From positions 1-41,644 of the forward strand of contig JAFIET010000027.1 of assembly GCA_020832405.1 (NCBI GenBank): a stretch of DNA of 41,644 nucleotides, written 5' to 3'. The translations under genes were made by a program, and so were the position numbers. This stretch comes from Balneolales bacterium. GTDB lineage: Bacteria > Bacteroidota > Rhodothermia > Balneolales > Cyclonatronaceae. Under the pieces are notes generated by a model. That model was not told the origin of the DNA. It saw nothing but the letters and a program-made list of their open reading frames with translations, and searched no databases. Below, one piece after another: positions 16,815 to 26,199 of this stretch (position 1 is its first letter; each line of letters begins with the position of its first letter).

Positions 16815-16862
16815 TTTCTTTTCGCCATCAGGCTCCCGATTCGCATAAATCCCTCCACTCTA

Positions 16863-17729
16863 TTGCCTTACCTTCTATCCCTCCTGCTGCCGGCTCTGCT
16901 GTTTTCCGGCTTATCAGTTCCCCCGCAAGATGTTGATTCAGATGACCCGGATACGGTCATTATACGCGGACTCTGGCGTTCCGGCGAAATGGCCCGGTTC
17001 GAGCTTACAGAAACCGTCCGGATTTTTGAGGAAGGTCAGCTTTCGGGCGAGCGGCAGCAAAGTACGCTGGTTCATGTGGATGTTGCCGCCCGTACGCCCG
17101 GTCAGCGCTACGTGCTGATCTGGCAGATGCTTGAGTCCAATGCCGTTTTATTCGGCGACCCCGCCCTTGATCAGTTTATGCACAGCCTGATCGCAGACGG
17201 CATTGTGATTGAAACCGACGGCTACGGGGGAATCCGCCAAAGCACAAACATGAGTGATATTTTCGGACACTTCAAAAACGCCGCCCTTGAGCTGGATGAA
17301 GCGAATCACTGGACCGGCCGGGAGCCGTTCAGGCAGCAGCTTCAGCTGTATCTGGATGATGAATCCCTCTTTGAATCCCTGCTCATGCGTGACATCCGCT
17401 TTATGTTTGGGCTGCACGGGGTTGAGCTGCGGCTGGATCAGGTTTTTGAGTATCAGACCTGGCAGGAAAATCCATGGGGAGCCGCAACGGAGTCAACCGG
17501 TCGGCTCTTTATTGAAGATTATGATGAAGCCCGCCAAATTCTGACCGTCGTGAATGAAGTGCGCCTGCCTCAGCCGCTGCCCGAAGGCCATCCGGTTCTT
17601 GAGGAAACACAGCGATACGACATTCAGGCACGTACCGGCTGGCTTCAGGAGGTCTGGCTTACCGATGTGATTGATTTTCAGGGCATCAGGCGCGAACGTG
17701 AGCTGCATATTCAGAAGGTGCCGTTCTGA
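16863..17729 (+). CDS. Secreted protein of unknown function
   Basis: About 288 residues from TTG 16863. The first 20 residues are Leu/Pro-rich and hydrophobic (LLSLLLPALLFSG), like a signal peptide, so the protein is probably periplasmic. The rest is acidic, with predicted beta strands and no catalytic motif that I recognise. No ATG or GTG lies in frame between the nearest upstream stop and the hydrophobic stretch, so the start must be TTG, or a rarer codon a few residues upstream. It is divergent from queD and 33 bases upstream of the TRIC-family gene, with which it may be cotranscribed. Confidence 0.7.
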   Translation: MPYLLSLLLPALLFSGLSVPPQDVDSDDPDTVIIRGLWRSGEMARFELTETVRIFEEGQLSGERQQSTLVHVDVAARTPGQRYVLIWQMLESNAVLFGDPALDQFMHSLIADGIVIETDGYGGIRQSTNMSDIFGHFKNAALELDEANHWTGREPFRQQLQLYLDDESLFESLLMRDIRFMFGLHGVELRLDQVFEYQTWQENPWGAATESTGRLFIEDYDEARQILTVVNEVRLPQPLPEGHPVLEETQRYDIQARTGWLQEVWLTDVIDFQGIRRERELHIQKVPF

Positions 17730-17762
17730 TGCACACCCATCTTTCAAATTCATAGTTCTGAT

Positions 17763-18395
17763 ATGGATACCCTGCAGCTGCTTATTTACATCGCCGACCT
17801 TACCGGCGTAGCAGTTTTTGCGATTTCAGGCGCTCTCGCTGCCGGCCGAAAAAGTCTTGACCTGCTTGGGGTGCTCATCATCTCGGTTGTTACAGCCATT
17901 GGAGGCGGTACGCTGCGCGATTTGCTTCTGGGTCGGAATCCCGTTTTCTGGATGCTTGACCCGACCTACCTGTACGTGATTTTTGCCGCAGCGGGACTCA
18001 CCCTCATTTATTCACGCTACAACAAGCCGCCGCTTCGGGCGCTGCTGATTGCCGATGCCTTCGGCCTCGCGCTGTTTGCTATCCTCGGTGCAGGCATTGC
18101 CGAGAATGCGGGCGTCTCCTGGATCATCGTCATCATCCTCGGTACCATGAGCGGCGTTGCCGGCGGCATCCTGCGGGACATCATCACCAATGAAATCCCC
18201 CTGATTTTGCGCCGCGATTTCTATGCTTCTGCGGCAATTGCCGGCATCATCATTTATCTGCTTGCGAAACAAACCGGGCTCGGCGAGCTAAGCGCTTCCG
18301 GTTTGGGATTTTTGGTGGCGGCAGGTTTGCGTCTTGCCGCGATTTTCAAGGGACTCCGCCTGCCGGTTTTTCAGCTGCCCGACGAACCAAGTTAG
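17763..18395 (+). CDS. TRIC-family cation channel (UPF0126/YadS type)
   Basis: 210 residues with about seven membrane segments in two related halves. Each half carries the family's glycine-rich kinked-helix motif: GGGTLRDLL (47-55) and GVAGGILRDI (131-140), the second followed by NEIPLILR. Prokaryotic TRIC proteins form trimeric K+/Na+-permeable channels; some relatives have been linked to glycine uptake, so the physiological ion or substrate is uncertain. It converges on the NSS transporter gene, with only 19 bases between the stops and no clear hairpin. Confidence 0.9.
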   Translation: MDTLQLLIYIADLTGVAVFAISGALAAGRKSLDLLGVLIISVVTAIGGGTLRDLLLGRNPVFWMLDPTYLYVIFAAAGLTLIYSRYNKPPLRALLIADAFGLALFAILGAGIAENAGVSWIIVIILGTMSGVAGGILRDIITNEIPLILRRDFYASAAIAGIIIYLLAKQTGLGELSASGLGFLVAAGLRLAAIFKGLRLPVFQLPDEPS

Positions 18396-18414
18396 CAGGA
18401 CAACTCCCCTACCA

Positions 18415-19905
18415 TTATCTCTGTTTGGCTACAATTCTCTTGTTGAAAATCAATAGTAAAATCAACAGCAGGCCGGTCTGGAAGATAAAAGTCGCGAAAG
18501 AGTAAAGATCAAACGGGTTGAACCAGCTGTCGGGTGCGAACACGAAAATGGACTGATACAGCCACCATCCCAGCAAGATAGCGGCTTCGACCGGGATAAC
18601 GTAGCGGATGAGGAAGGTCCAGAGGCGGTGCACACCCGTTACGGCTTCACCCATACAAAGGATGTCGCTTGTAAATGAATCGGCTCCGTACCGGATGATG
18701 GCGATGGCGATAAAAAATCCCGACACCATCAGACCCACACCCCACACAAAGTCCTGGTTTGCAAAAATATCAAGGGAAAGCGCAGATGGAAGGCCGAAAA
18801 GGAAACCCAGTGTGCAGACCATGCCGGTTGCTTTGTAGCGTACCCAGCCGCTGTCAACCAGTACTTTGGTTGCCAGCTCAATCATGGCGATGAGGCTGCT
18901 GAAGGCCGCAAAAGTGAGGGCAAGGAAAAACAGCACAGCAAACACGCGCCCGCCCGGGATTTCAAGGAAAAGCTGCGGCATCCATATAAAGGTCAGGCCG
19001 GTTGAAGCCGGTCCGGAGGTTTGCATTACCTCTACAATCTGTGCCTGTGTCATGCTTGCCCCAAGGATGGCAAAAACGGTCGCAAAAATAGTAACAGCCG
19101 CCCAAAGTGAGACCAGATTATTACCGATCCCGGTTTGGAATGCGCTTTTGATGATGCGGTCGCTTTTGCGCATGTAGGCACCATAAGTGAGGATCAGTCC
19201 CCATCCTGCTCCGGTATCCCAGGCGTTTTGGGTGAGGGCTTCCAGCCAGATGCGGCCGTTGCCGAGCATGGACCAGTCGGGCGTAAACAGGTAGGTGAGG
19301 CCCGCGCCGCTGCCCGGCAGCGTTAAGGCCCGGATTCCTGCAAAGATGAGAATCACCAGCAGGGTCGGCACCAGAACCAGGTTTACCCGCTCAATCATCT
19401 TTACCCCTTTGAACACAACCAAACCGGCAAGCATGATGGCTGCGGCATGAAAAAGCGACGGCATCATACTTCCCTGAAAACTGTCCCAAACGGCGTTGGC
19501 TGTTTCCATATCAGCCGGAAGCGGTACCAAGAGGGACTGCGCGAGGTAGTACATGGTCCAGCCGGTGACCACACTGTAATAAAACATGATGGCGGTTGCC
19601 ACAAAGCCGATGAAGCCGCCCATCCATGCAAAGCGCGCGCCCAGCAGTTTGATGAATGAGCCGATAACGCCCCGCCTGCCGTTTCGGCCGATGGCGTATT
19701 CGGCGATAATCAGCGGGATTGACCATAGCAGCAGCGAGATCACCCAGGCGAGGATAAATACCCCGGCGCCCTCTTCCCCGCCGTTCTGAGCAGCGATTCG
19801 CGGGAAACGCCAGATATTACCCGTGCCGACCGCTATGCCAAGCACGCTTATGATGAGCCCCCATTTCGTAGTAAATCGCTGCAGTGCCTGCTTCGCTTCC
19901 GCCAT
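18415..19905 (-). CDS. Sodium-dependent neurotransmitter-family (NSS/SNF) transporter
   Basis: 496 residues and about 11-12 membrane helices, LeuT fold. The first helix has GIAVGTGNIWRFPRIAAQNGG (23-43 in part), the unwound substrate/Na+ site that defines the family. It would import an amino acid or related amine with Na+ across the inner membrane; the substrate is not evident. The gene lies 88 bases downstream of the M1 peptidase gene on the same strand, an arrangement compatible with peptide breakdown followed by amino-acid uptake. The C-terminus is short, as in bacterial members. Confidence 0.93.
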   Translation of the reverse strand: MAEAKQALQRFTTKWGLIISVLGIAVGTGNIWRFPRIAAQNGGEEGAGVFILAWVISLLLWSIPLIIAEYAIGRNGRRGVIGSFIKLLGARFAWMGGFIGFVATAIMFYYSVVTGWTMYYLAQSLLVPLPADMETANAVWDSFQGSMMPSLFHAAAIMLAGLVVFKGVKMIERVNLVLVPTLLVILIFAGIRALTLPGSGAGLTYLFTPDWSMLGNGRIWLEALTQNAWDTGAGWGLILTYGAYMRKSDRIIKSAFQTGIGNNLVSLWAAVTIFATVFAILGASMTQAQIVEVMQTSGPASTGLTFIWMPQLFLEIPGGRVFAVLFFLALTFAAFSSLIAMIELATKVLVDSGWVRYKATGMVCTLGFLFGLPSALSLDIFANQDFVWGVGLMVSGFFIAIAIIRYGADSFTSDILCMGEAVTGVHRLWTFLIRYVIPVEAAILLGWWLYQSIFVFAPDSWFNPFDLYSFATFIFQTGLLLILLLIFNKRIVAKQR

Positions 19906-19993
19906 AAGTAGTTGTCAGGTAGTTAGGTTACTGAGAATGCGTGTTTGCGAATCTATGCGTTTCTGATGCATCATGCAATGAGAAATCCGCGGC

Positions 19994-22390
19994 CTACTCT
20001 ACAGGTTTGGGTTCGGTCTGCCGCCGTGCTTTTTCTTCCTGCTCGCTCAGCCAGTCAGCAGCGCGCCGGCTAAAGGCCTTGTCGCCCGGCCAGGCAGCAA
20101 GGTGCGCCAGAACTTCCGCGGCCTGATCCGTACCGAGCGCAATCATCGCGTCCGTTACCGCTTCCTGATGCAGGTAATTCCAGGAGTAGCCATTCCAATA
20201 AGGCGCAATTTGGTCGAAAGCATCATCATAACCGGCGGCGGCGTAGATCCGCATGGCCTCCGCGCTCACGATATAGCTCGAATCTGCGATGGCCTCACGC
20301 AGCGTTTGCTGTACGCGCTCATTTTGGGTGAAGGATTCGAGCAGGCGAAGCGCACCCAGCCTGACCTCAACATCCGGCTGACGCCCATGCTGCCAGTGCT
20401 GCAAGCCCGTTTGCAGCACATAAAGGCTTTCCGTACCCCGAAGCAGCTGCATGGCTTTGGCCCGGTTCCGGTGGCTGCGGTCGTTGCGCGCAATAAAATT
20501 GAGGTCCTCAGAAAACTGCGATACCATCTCCTGCTGACCAATCATTTTCAGGGCTCCGTACCGTACCGCCGGCTCCATGTGCGCCAGCCGCACACGCAAC
20601 TGCAAGGCCCCAAGCTCCTGCTGCACTTCTGCCAGCTGATATCCGTACGGGTCAAAAATCACATCAACAACCCGCTCTGGTGCCTTAAAATAAAAGGTGT
20701 GCTCTTCCTCGAAAAGTTCAACATCAACCCGCTCAAACCCAAGGCCTGCAATAATATCCAGCTGTGCCTTCATGCGGAACAGCGGCTGACGCGTAAGGTC
20801 CTGCGTTTGTTTTAGGGTGATGCGCACCTCGGCCTCACCCGTTTCGGGATTGCGGCCGTTTTCGAAGGAAATGCCGAGCTCAGGGTGCCCCGGCTCATAA
20901 AACCACTGATCAAAAAACCAGGCCAGGCTTTCGCCATACTCCGTCTCAAAAACGGCCTGCACATCCCGCATATCAACCGCGCTGAACGCGTGTGTGCGGA
21001 GCAGGCTTCTGACCGAGGCCCACCAGACTTCATCCCCGACCAGCTCATGCAGCATGCCCAGCACCTGCCCGGCTTTGGCGTAGGTGTGCCGGTCGTACAT
21101 ATCCTCCGGCTCGCGGTACTGATTCCAGATTACGGGCCGCCGGTACATTCGGGCTTCCTCAAAATAATCCTGCTTGTGACGAAAGCTGTGATCAACTCCG
21201 GTTTCGTAGCCCATCCGGTCCCGCTTGTAGAGGATTTCAAAATAATTGGCAAAACCTTCGTTAAACGGCAGGTTCGCCCAGTCGCGGGTCGTAACCAGAT
21301 TGCCAAACCACTGATGCACCAGCTCATGTACGATTAAATCGGTATTGTCGCGGTCCAAAGCACCGCGCTCATCAAACTGCGCGAGGTGATATAGGAAAGT
21401 CGCCCCCGTGTTTTCCATCCCCCGTGCAATGAAATCCCGAACGGACACCTGCGCGTAAGCTCCCCAGGGATACGGGTAGTCGAAACGCTCCTCAAAATAG
21501 GCCATAATATCCTCAGTTCGGGCATAAATGAGGTCTTTGTACGCGGCATAGCGGGGCTCGGTATGGTAGCTATAGAGGATGTCTCCCTCCCATTTTTCAG
21601 TGCTTGCGAAAACGCCGGCCGCGAGCGCAAAGAGATAGGGCGCGTGCGGCTGATCCATACGCCAGTAATCTGTACGCAGCCCGCTTTCAGGATCTGTGAC
21701 GGCCGAAATCAGAAACCCATTGGAGATGGTCGTCATGGAGTCGGGCACGGTAATCCAAAACTCGCTCGTAGCGCGCTCGGCCGGGTGATCGATGGTCGGC
21801 AGCCAGAAGCTGTTGTCCTCGGGCTGACCAAGTGTCCATATTTGCGTCGGGCGCGTCGGATCATTTCCGTCGGGATCAATAAAATATAAGCCTCGTTTTG
21901 GCGGGAAAGAGCTGAACTCAACCAGCAGGCTCAGCGTATCGCCGCGTGTAAAATCGTGGTTAAGGTCGATGTTTACGAAGGCGGAGTCCTGCACGAAGCT
22001 CAGCTGCTGTTCAGATCCGCTGATACTTACGCGATGCAGGGTTGTGGTTTTGGTGTCCAGTATAAGTTCTCTGCCCCGGGCTTGAAGTTTTTCAAAATGA
22101 AGTTCTGTTTTACCCGTCACTGCACGGTTTTCGAAATCAAAACCGAGCCAGGCCGACTGATGCATCAGATTCCAGGTCCGCGGCCTGAGAAACTGAGGCT
22201 CCCCTTCCGGAATGATCCAGCTTTCAGTTAATATTTCTTCCTCAGAGCTATCAGCGGAGCCGGCTGAGGACGGGAACAGTCCCCCGGCAGCTGAGCATCC
22301 TACCCAAAAAAGAGGAATAAAAAAAAGAAGTAAAACAGAAAAAGGTTTTGGTGCGTTAACGGCTGTTTCGGGAAGTGTGATAAACTTCAT
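19994..22390 (-). CDS. M1-family zinc metallopeptidase, lipoprotein
   Basis: 798 residues. The N-terminus is a lipoprotein-type signal (hydrophobic LLLFFIPLFWVG then Cys32), so the enzyme is probably anchored in the outer or inner membrane facing the periplasm. The aminopeptidase N-like N-domain is followed by the exopeptidase motif GMEN (324-327), HELVH (355-359) and the third ligand E378 in NEGFANYF. The C-terminal ~200 residues look helical and repetitive, like the HEAT/ARM-type domain of large M1 enzymes. ATG at 22390 is chosen over in-frame starts up to 22561 because it begins the signal peptide. The upstream starts would overlap the divergent gene. Confidence 0.93.
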   Translation of the reverse strand: MKFITLPETAVNAPKPFSVLLLFFIPLFWVGCSAAGGLFPSSAGSADSSEEEILTESWIIPEGEPQFLRPRTWNLMHQSAWLGFDFENRAVTGKTELHFEKLQARGRELILDTKTTTLHRVSISGSEQQLSFVQDSAFVNIDLNHDFTRGDTLSLLVEFSSFPPKRGLYFIDPDGNDPTRPTQIWTLGQPEDNSFWLPTIDHPAERATSEFWITVPDSMTTISNGFLISAVTDPESGLRTDYWRMDQPHAPYLFALAAGVFASTEKWEGDILYSYHTEPRYAAYKDLIYARTEDIMAYFEERFDYPYPWGAYAQVSVRDFIARGMENTGATFLYHLAQFDERGALDRDNTDLIVHELVHQWFGNLVTTRDWANLPFNEGFANYFEILYKRDRMGYETGVDHSFRHKQDYFEEARMYRRPVIWNQYREPEDMYDRHTYAKAGQVLGMLHELVGDEVWWASVRSLLRTHAFSAVDMRDVQAVFETEYGESLAWFFDQWFYEPGHPELGISFENGRNPETGEAEVRITLKQTQDLTRQPLFRMKAQLDIIAGLGFERVDVELFEEEHTFYFKAPERVVDVIFDPYGYQLAEVQQELGALQLRVRLAHMEPAVRYGALKMIGQQEMVSQFSEDLNFIARNDRSHRNRAKAMQLLRGTESLYVLQTGLQHWQHGRQPDVEVRLGALRLLESFTQNERVQQTLREAIADSSYIVSAEAMRIYAAAGYDDAFDQIAPYWNGYSWNYLHQEAVTDAMIALGTDQAAEVLAHLAAWPGDKAFSRRAADWLSEQEEKARRQTEPKPVE

Positions 22391-22420
22391 AATCGGAGAC
22401 TGTAAACTAATTTCTGATGG

Positions 22421-22464
22421 CTTGTAAGTCCATAAAGCTATTCCTATTATTACAAGCTTACAAG
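22421..22464. promoter_or_regulatory. Cluster of CTTGTAA motifs in the divergent M1 peptidase / DUF2723 region
   Basis: CTTGTAAG occurs at 22421-22428; its exact inverse CTTACAAG is at 22457-22464, directly preceded by another inverse copy TTACAAG (22450-22456). Three copies of a 7-base word in 44 bases, between two divergent genes, could be a regulator binding site. No known regulator is assigned. Confidence 0.35.
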
Positions 22465-22546
22465 TTTTCGATGCAAACTCTGCAAATGAATTCCCGAAAC
22501 GTATTCGCGCTCTCTTTTCTAATCTCTCATTTATTCTGATTTCTTG

Positions 22547-25500
22547 ATGCAAACGGACCACAAAACCCTTAACCGGATTTTTGCCTTAGTCAGTTTTCTG
22601 TTCGCTTTTGTGCTGTACATGCTCACCCTTGCACCAACGGCAAGTTTCTGGGATCCGGCTGAACGGATTGCTACAGCCTATGCCCTACAGATTCCGCATC
22701 CGCCCGGCGCCCCGATGTATATGCTGCTTGGCAGGCTTTTTTCCATGTTTATGCCGGTGGAGCATGTAGCTTACTCCATTAATATGATGAGTGCGATTGC
22801 TTCAGGCATCACCATCATGCTGCTGTATCTTATTGTTGTTCGGCTCGTGCGCACCTTCACCGCAGGGCACCCCGACAGCTGGGATGCTTCAGCCAAAATA
22901 GCCATGTACGGTGGTGCTTTAATTGGTGCCCTCACTTTTGCCGCTACCGACAGCCTCTGGTTCATTTCGGTTGAAGCCGAAACCTATGCGATGTCTCTCA
23001 CATTTACAGCACTCGTTTTCTGGCTGGCTTTGAAATGGGCTTCTGTTGCCGATGAAAAAGGCAATGAGCGCTGGCTGGTTCTCATCGCCTATCTTGTGGG
23101 GATAGCCTTCGGGATTCACCTGCTGAATCTTCTGGCCATTTTTGCTATAGGGTTGATAATCTATTTCCGCAAGTTTGATTTCACGGTTACGGGCTTTCTT
23201 GCCGCTTCAGGTCTGTCAGTACTGGCCTTTCTCGTAATCTTCCCCGGTACTATTATTTGGATTCCAAACCTGGCGAACAGTCTGAGTCAGGCTACGGTCG
23301 GGTTAATAGGTCCGGGACTTTTCATGTTCGGGGTGATGTCGATTTTGGGTGCCGGAATCTGGTACACACATCAAAAGAAAATGAAGGTCGCCAACTACAT
23401 TATTGTTGCCTACACAGCCATCATGATCGGCTATTCGAGCTATGCTGTAATTTTTATCCGGTCTATGAGCAACCCTGCGATTGATCAGAATAACCCGGAT
23501 AACATCGAGCGCTTCACGAGTTTTATAAAGCGCGAGCAGTACGGTTCAGCTCCGCTGCTTACAGGCCGTACTTTTGATAACATGCAGATGGATATCGACC
23601 GCAGTAGCGAGGCGTTTTTCCCTCGCAGGCACTCCTCTCAACCGTCGCATCTCGCGGTTTATGCCAACTACTCGAGCGATCTGGATTTCTTCCTGCGTTA
23701 TCAGCTCGGGCATATGTACTTCCGATACTTTAACTTCAATTTTATAGGCAGGCAGGCCGACATTCAGGATGCCCCTTCTTATTGGGGGGTGTTTAAAGCT
23801 GATGAGCGCTTTGCAGATAACCCGGCAAATAACTTTTACTGGTATCTGCCTTTCCTGCTCGGACTTTTCGGTGCAATTTATCATTTCGTGCGCGATTGGA
23901 GGCGCGCACTTTCGGTGCTTGCGCTGTTTGTAATGACGGGCATTGCGATTGTCGTTTTCCTAAATCAAACACCTATGCAACCGCGTGAACGGGATTATTC
24001 CTATGCGGGCTCTTTCTTTGCCTTCTCTATTTGGATAGGGCTGGGCGCTACAGGCCTGATTGATATGCTTCGGATGGCCGTTCGCAACAACACGGCTTTA
24101 ATCGGAGCGCTTGTGGTGATGTACCTGCTCGTACCGCTGCGTGTGCTAACGGAAAATTATTTTGACCATGACCGCAGTCAGCGCTATGTAGCACCCGACT
24201 ACGCCTATAATCTTCTGAATTCAGTTGAGCCGCACAGTATTCTATTCACCAACGGGGATAACGACACCTTCCCGCTCTGGTTCCTGCAGGAAGTGTACGG
24301 CATCCGTACCGATGTGCGCATTGTGTGCCTGAGTTTGCTTAACACCTCCTGGTACATCGATCAGGTGAAGAACCGCTGGAATCACGATGCCCCGCCGGTC
24401 CGCCTCTCCTACACTGACCGCGAAATACAGAATATCGAAGACAAGTTTCAGTTTGCGCGGGAGTCTGATTTCCACCGCCCCGGTACCGTCCGGATTCCGT
24501 TTGACCGTGAGCGCTTTGCGAGAATCATCGCAGATGAGCGTCAGCCGGGGCAGGTCACCATCGACGAGCACATTGCCGCGGGCGTGCCCGTTTGGCCTGA
24601 AGACCTTCACAAGCCGGAATTCACCTTCCACATCCCCCTCGAAGAACTCGATGATGAAATCAGCTTCTTCCATCAGGGTCAGGTGCTGTTTTCTGATGGC
24701 GAGCGCACCTTCCATTATACCCGCATTCAGGACGACATCGTACTCGACATCATCCGCGAAAACCTTAACGAGCGGCCGATTTACTTCGCCATTACCGTAG
24801 CCGGCGATGCCATGCTCGGCATGGAAAACTACCTCCGCCTTGAAGGCAAAGCCTTCCGCGTGATCCCCCAATTCCATGAGGAAGAGTTCGGCCATCTCGA
24901 TACCCGAATACACGGCGAGCGCCTGAAGCAGTTCCGCCTTCGCAACGTGAATAAGGAAGGCGTGTATTTCGATCAGAACATCCGCCGTATGCTCGATAAC
25001 TACCGCACGGTCTTTACCCGTCAGGCAAATGCGTACATTTTGCAGGGCGACTCCGGGCGTGCCAATTACTGGCTCACCTGGGGTGAGGAAATCATGCCGT
25101 TCCATACCGTTCAGCCTGACCTCACCTCCCTGCTTACTTACGCGCTGCGCTATGCGCAGGCCGAAAACGGAGAAGACGCGACCCGGCTTGCAGATGAATT
25201 CCTGCCCGAATTTATGCGTGAGCTCACCCGGGTAGTAGCCGGCATGGATTCCGTTGAAGATGAGCTCGAACGCATAGAAGCCCGCCTTCGTGACCCCGCA
25301 ATACGCGGAAATGCAGACCGCAGAAACAGGCTCATCGCACGTTCACAACATCTTGAAAATACCCTGCGGCAAAATCACCGCCGGTACACGAGCAACCTCT
25401 CCCGCCTGATCGTGATGCAGCAGATTTATTTCCTGGCCGGAGAAGAAGATAAAGCCGTTTCTGTAGCTGATCAGATTGACGCCATCGTAGGTTCGCCAAC

Positions 25501-25558
25501 TAACTTCCCGCGCGACCGTCAGTCGAATGATGAAGCCTTTAGCAGAATTTTTATTTAG
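22547..25558 (+). CDS. DUF2723 GT-C-like membrane protein (TMEM260/GT117-related)
   Basis: 1003 residues. The N-terminal ~540 residues contain many membrane helices; the C-terminal ~450 are soluble and presumably periplasmic. The first periplasmic loop has WDPAE (D36, E39) followed by HPPGAP (51-56), the DUF2723 (PF11028) signature and equivalent to the catalytic Asp/Glu loop of GT-C glycosyltransferases. The human relative TMEM260 is a protein O-mannosyltransferase, so a lipid-linked-sugar protein glycosyltransferase is a reasonable inference. A short loop near residue 480 (TPMQPRERDYSY) is also typical. ATG 22547 is used; TTG 22544 is the only close alternative. A hairpin follows the stop. 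Confidence 0.88.
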   Translation: MQTDHKTLNRIFALVSFLFAFVLYMLTLAPTASFWDPAERIATAYALQIPHPPGAPMYMLLGRLFSMFMPVEHVAYSINMMSAIASGITIMLLYLIVVRLVRTFTAGHPDSWDASAKIAMYGGALIGALTFAATDSLWFISVEAETYAMSLTFTALVFWLALKWASVADEKGNERWLVLIAYLVGIAFGIHLLNLLAIFAIGLIIYFRKFDFTVTGFLAASGLSVLAFLVIFPGTIIWIPNLANSLSQATVGLIGPGLFMFGVMSILGAGIWYTHQKKMKVANYIIVAYTAIMIGYSSYAVIFIRSMSNPAIDQNNPDNIERFTSFIKREQYGSAPLLTGRTFDNMQMDIDRSSEAFFPRRHSSQPSHLAVYANYSSDLDFFLRYQLGHMYFRYFNFNFIGRQADIQDAPSYWGVFKADERFADNPANNFYWYLPFLLGLFGAIYHFVRDWRRALSVLALFVMTGIAIVVFLNQTPMQPRERDYSYAGSFFAFSIWIGLGATGLIDMLRMAVRNNTALIGALVVMYLLVPLRVLTENYFDHDRSQRYVAPDYAYNLLNSVEPHSILFTNGDNDTFPLWFLQEVYGIRTDVRIVCLSLLNTSWYIDQVKNRWNHDAPPVRLSYTDREIQNIEDKFQFARESDFHRPGTVRIPFDRERFARIIADERQPGQVTIDEHIAAGVPVWPEDLHKPEFTFHIPLEELDDEISFFHQGQVLFSDGERTFHYTRIQDDIVLDIIRENLNERPIYFAITVAGDAMLGMENYLRLEGKAFRVIPQFHEEEFGHLDTRIHGERLKQFRLRNVNKEGVYFDQNIRRMLDNYRTVFTRQANAYILQGDSGRANYWLTWGEEIMPFHTVQPDLTSLLTYALRYAQAENGEDATRLADEFLPEFMRELTRVVAGMDSVEDELERIEARLRDPAIRGNADRRNRLIARSQHLENTLRQNHRRYTSNLSRLIVMQQIYFLAGEEDKAVSVADQIDAIVGSPTNFPRDRQSNDEAFSRIFI

Positions 25559-25566
25559 TCCGGTAT

Positions 25567-25612
25567 GCGGGTCATCTGAAGTTTTCAAGGTGACCCGCCC
25601 TTTGGCTTTAGT
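25567..25612 (+). terminator. Hairpin terminator after the DUF2723 gene
   Basis: An 8-bp perfect stem, GCGGGTCA (25567-25574) with TGACCCGC (25591-25598), with a partly pairing 16-base interior. The T-rich stretch that follows (CCTTTGGCTTTA) is imperfect, so termination efficiency is uncertain. Confidence 0.7.
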
Positions 25613-25710
25613 GATAAAGCTTCTGTATATTCAGTGTTAAACTAACGTTCAGAACGAATCCGGGGCTGAGTTCAGTTAATGGAACCAACACGGACCCGAA
25701 CGTTTGATGC

Positions 25711-26193
25711 ATGCGTCCGAAACCAAACCATCATTACCTCATGATACACGACTTTTCTGCTGATCACATAGATGATGTAACAAGAGTGCTCGATAGCGAA
25801 TACAAAAAAATAGGCGATATCTACCGGTTTATTTTGTATGCTGAAAATTCTGAAATGAAGTCGGTCGTGGAAATTAATATGGGTGTTGAACATGAGGGCA
25901 AGCAGGTTAATCTTGTTTCTGTTTATGCGCACAATGTATTTCTTCAGCTTCACAACTGCACCGGATTTGTAGCAAGTGATACCCTGCAGCAGGTTACCTT
26001 TTTTGGTAAAACAGGAGGCCAAACCACAGGCCTTATCATTGAGCGGAACGGTTCTGTGAATATGTATGCCAATGTTGACGATACATTGCTGAGCGGCGAT
26101 TTCACAAAGCTGCCACCGGAAATCATGATGGGTTCCATCGCCCTTTCTTTAACTGAATCCCTTGATTTTGAAGGGTTTTCATTTGATGAGTAA
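25711..26193 (+). CDS. Protein of unknown function upstream of ybeY
   Basis: 160 residues, soluble, no signal peptide. It is rich in predicted beta strands, acidic at the C-terminus, and ends in FEGFSFDE. I do not recognise a family. ATG 25711 and the in-frame ATG 25741 (starting MIHDFS) are both possible; the shorter form begins at the more regular sequence. It ends 6 bases before ybeY, so it is probably the first gene of the ybeY-smg-topo-like-DUF445 operon. That context hints at, but does not show, a role in RNA or DNA metabolism. Confidence 0.72.
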   Translation: MRPKPNHHYLMIHDFSADHIDDVTRVLDSEYKKIGDIYRFILYAENSEMKSVVEINMGVEHEGKQVNLVSVYAHNVFLQLHNCTGFVASDTLQQVTFFGKTGGQTTGLIIERNGSVNMYANVDDTLLSGDFTKLPPEIMMGSIALSLTESLDFEGFSFDE

Positions 26194-26199
26194 ATACCG

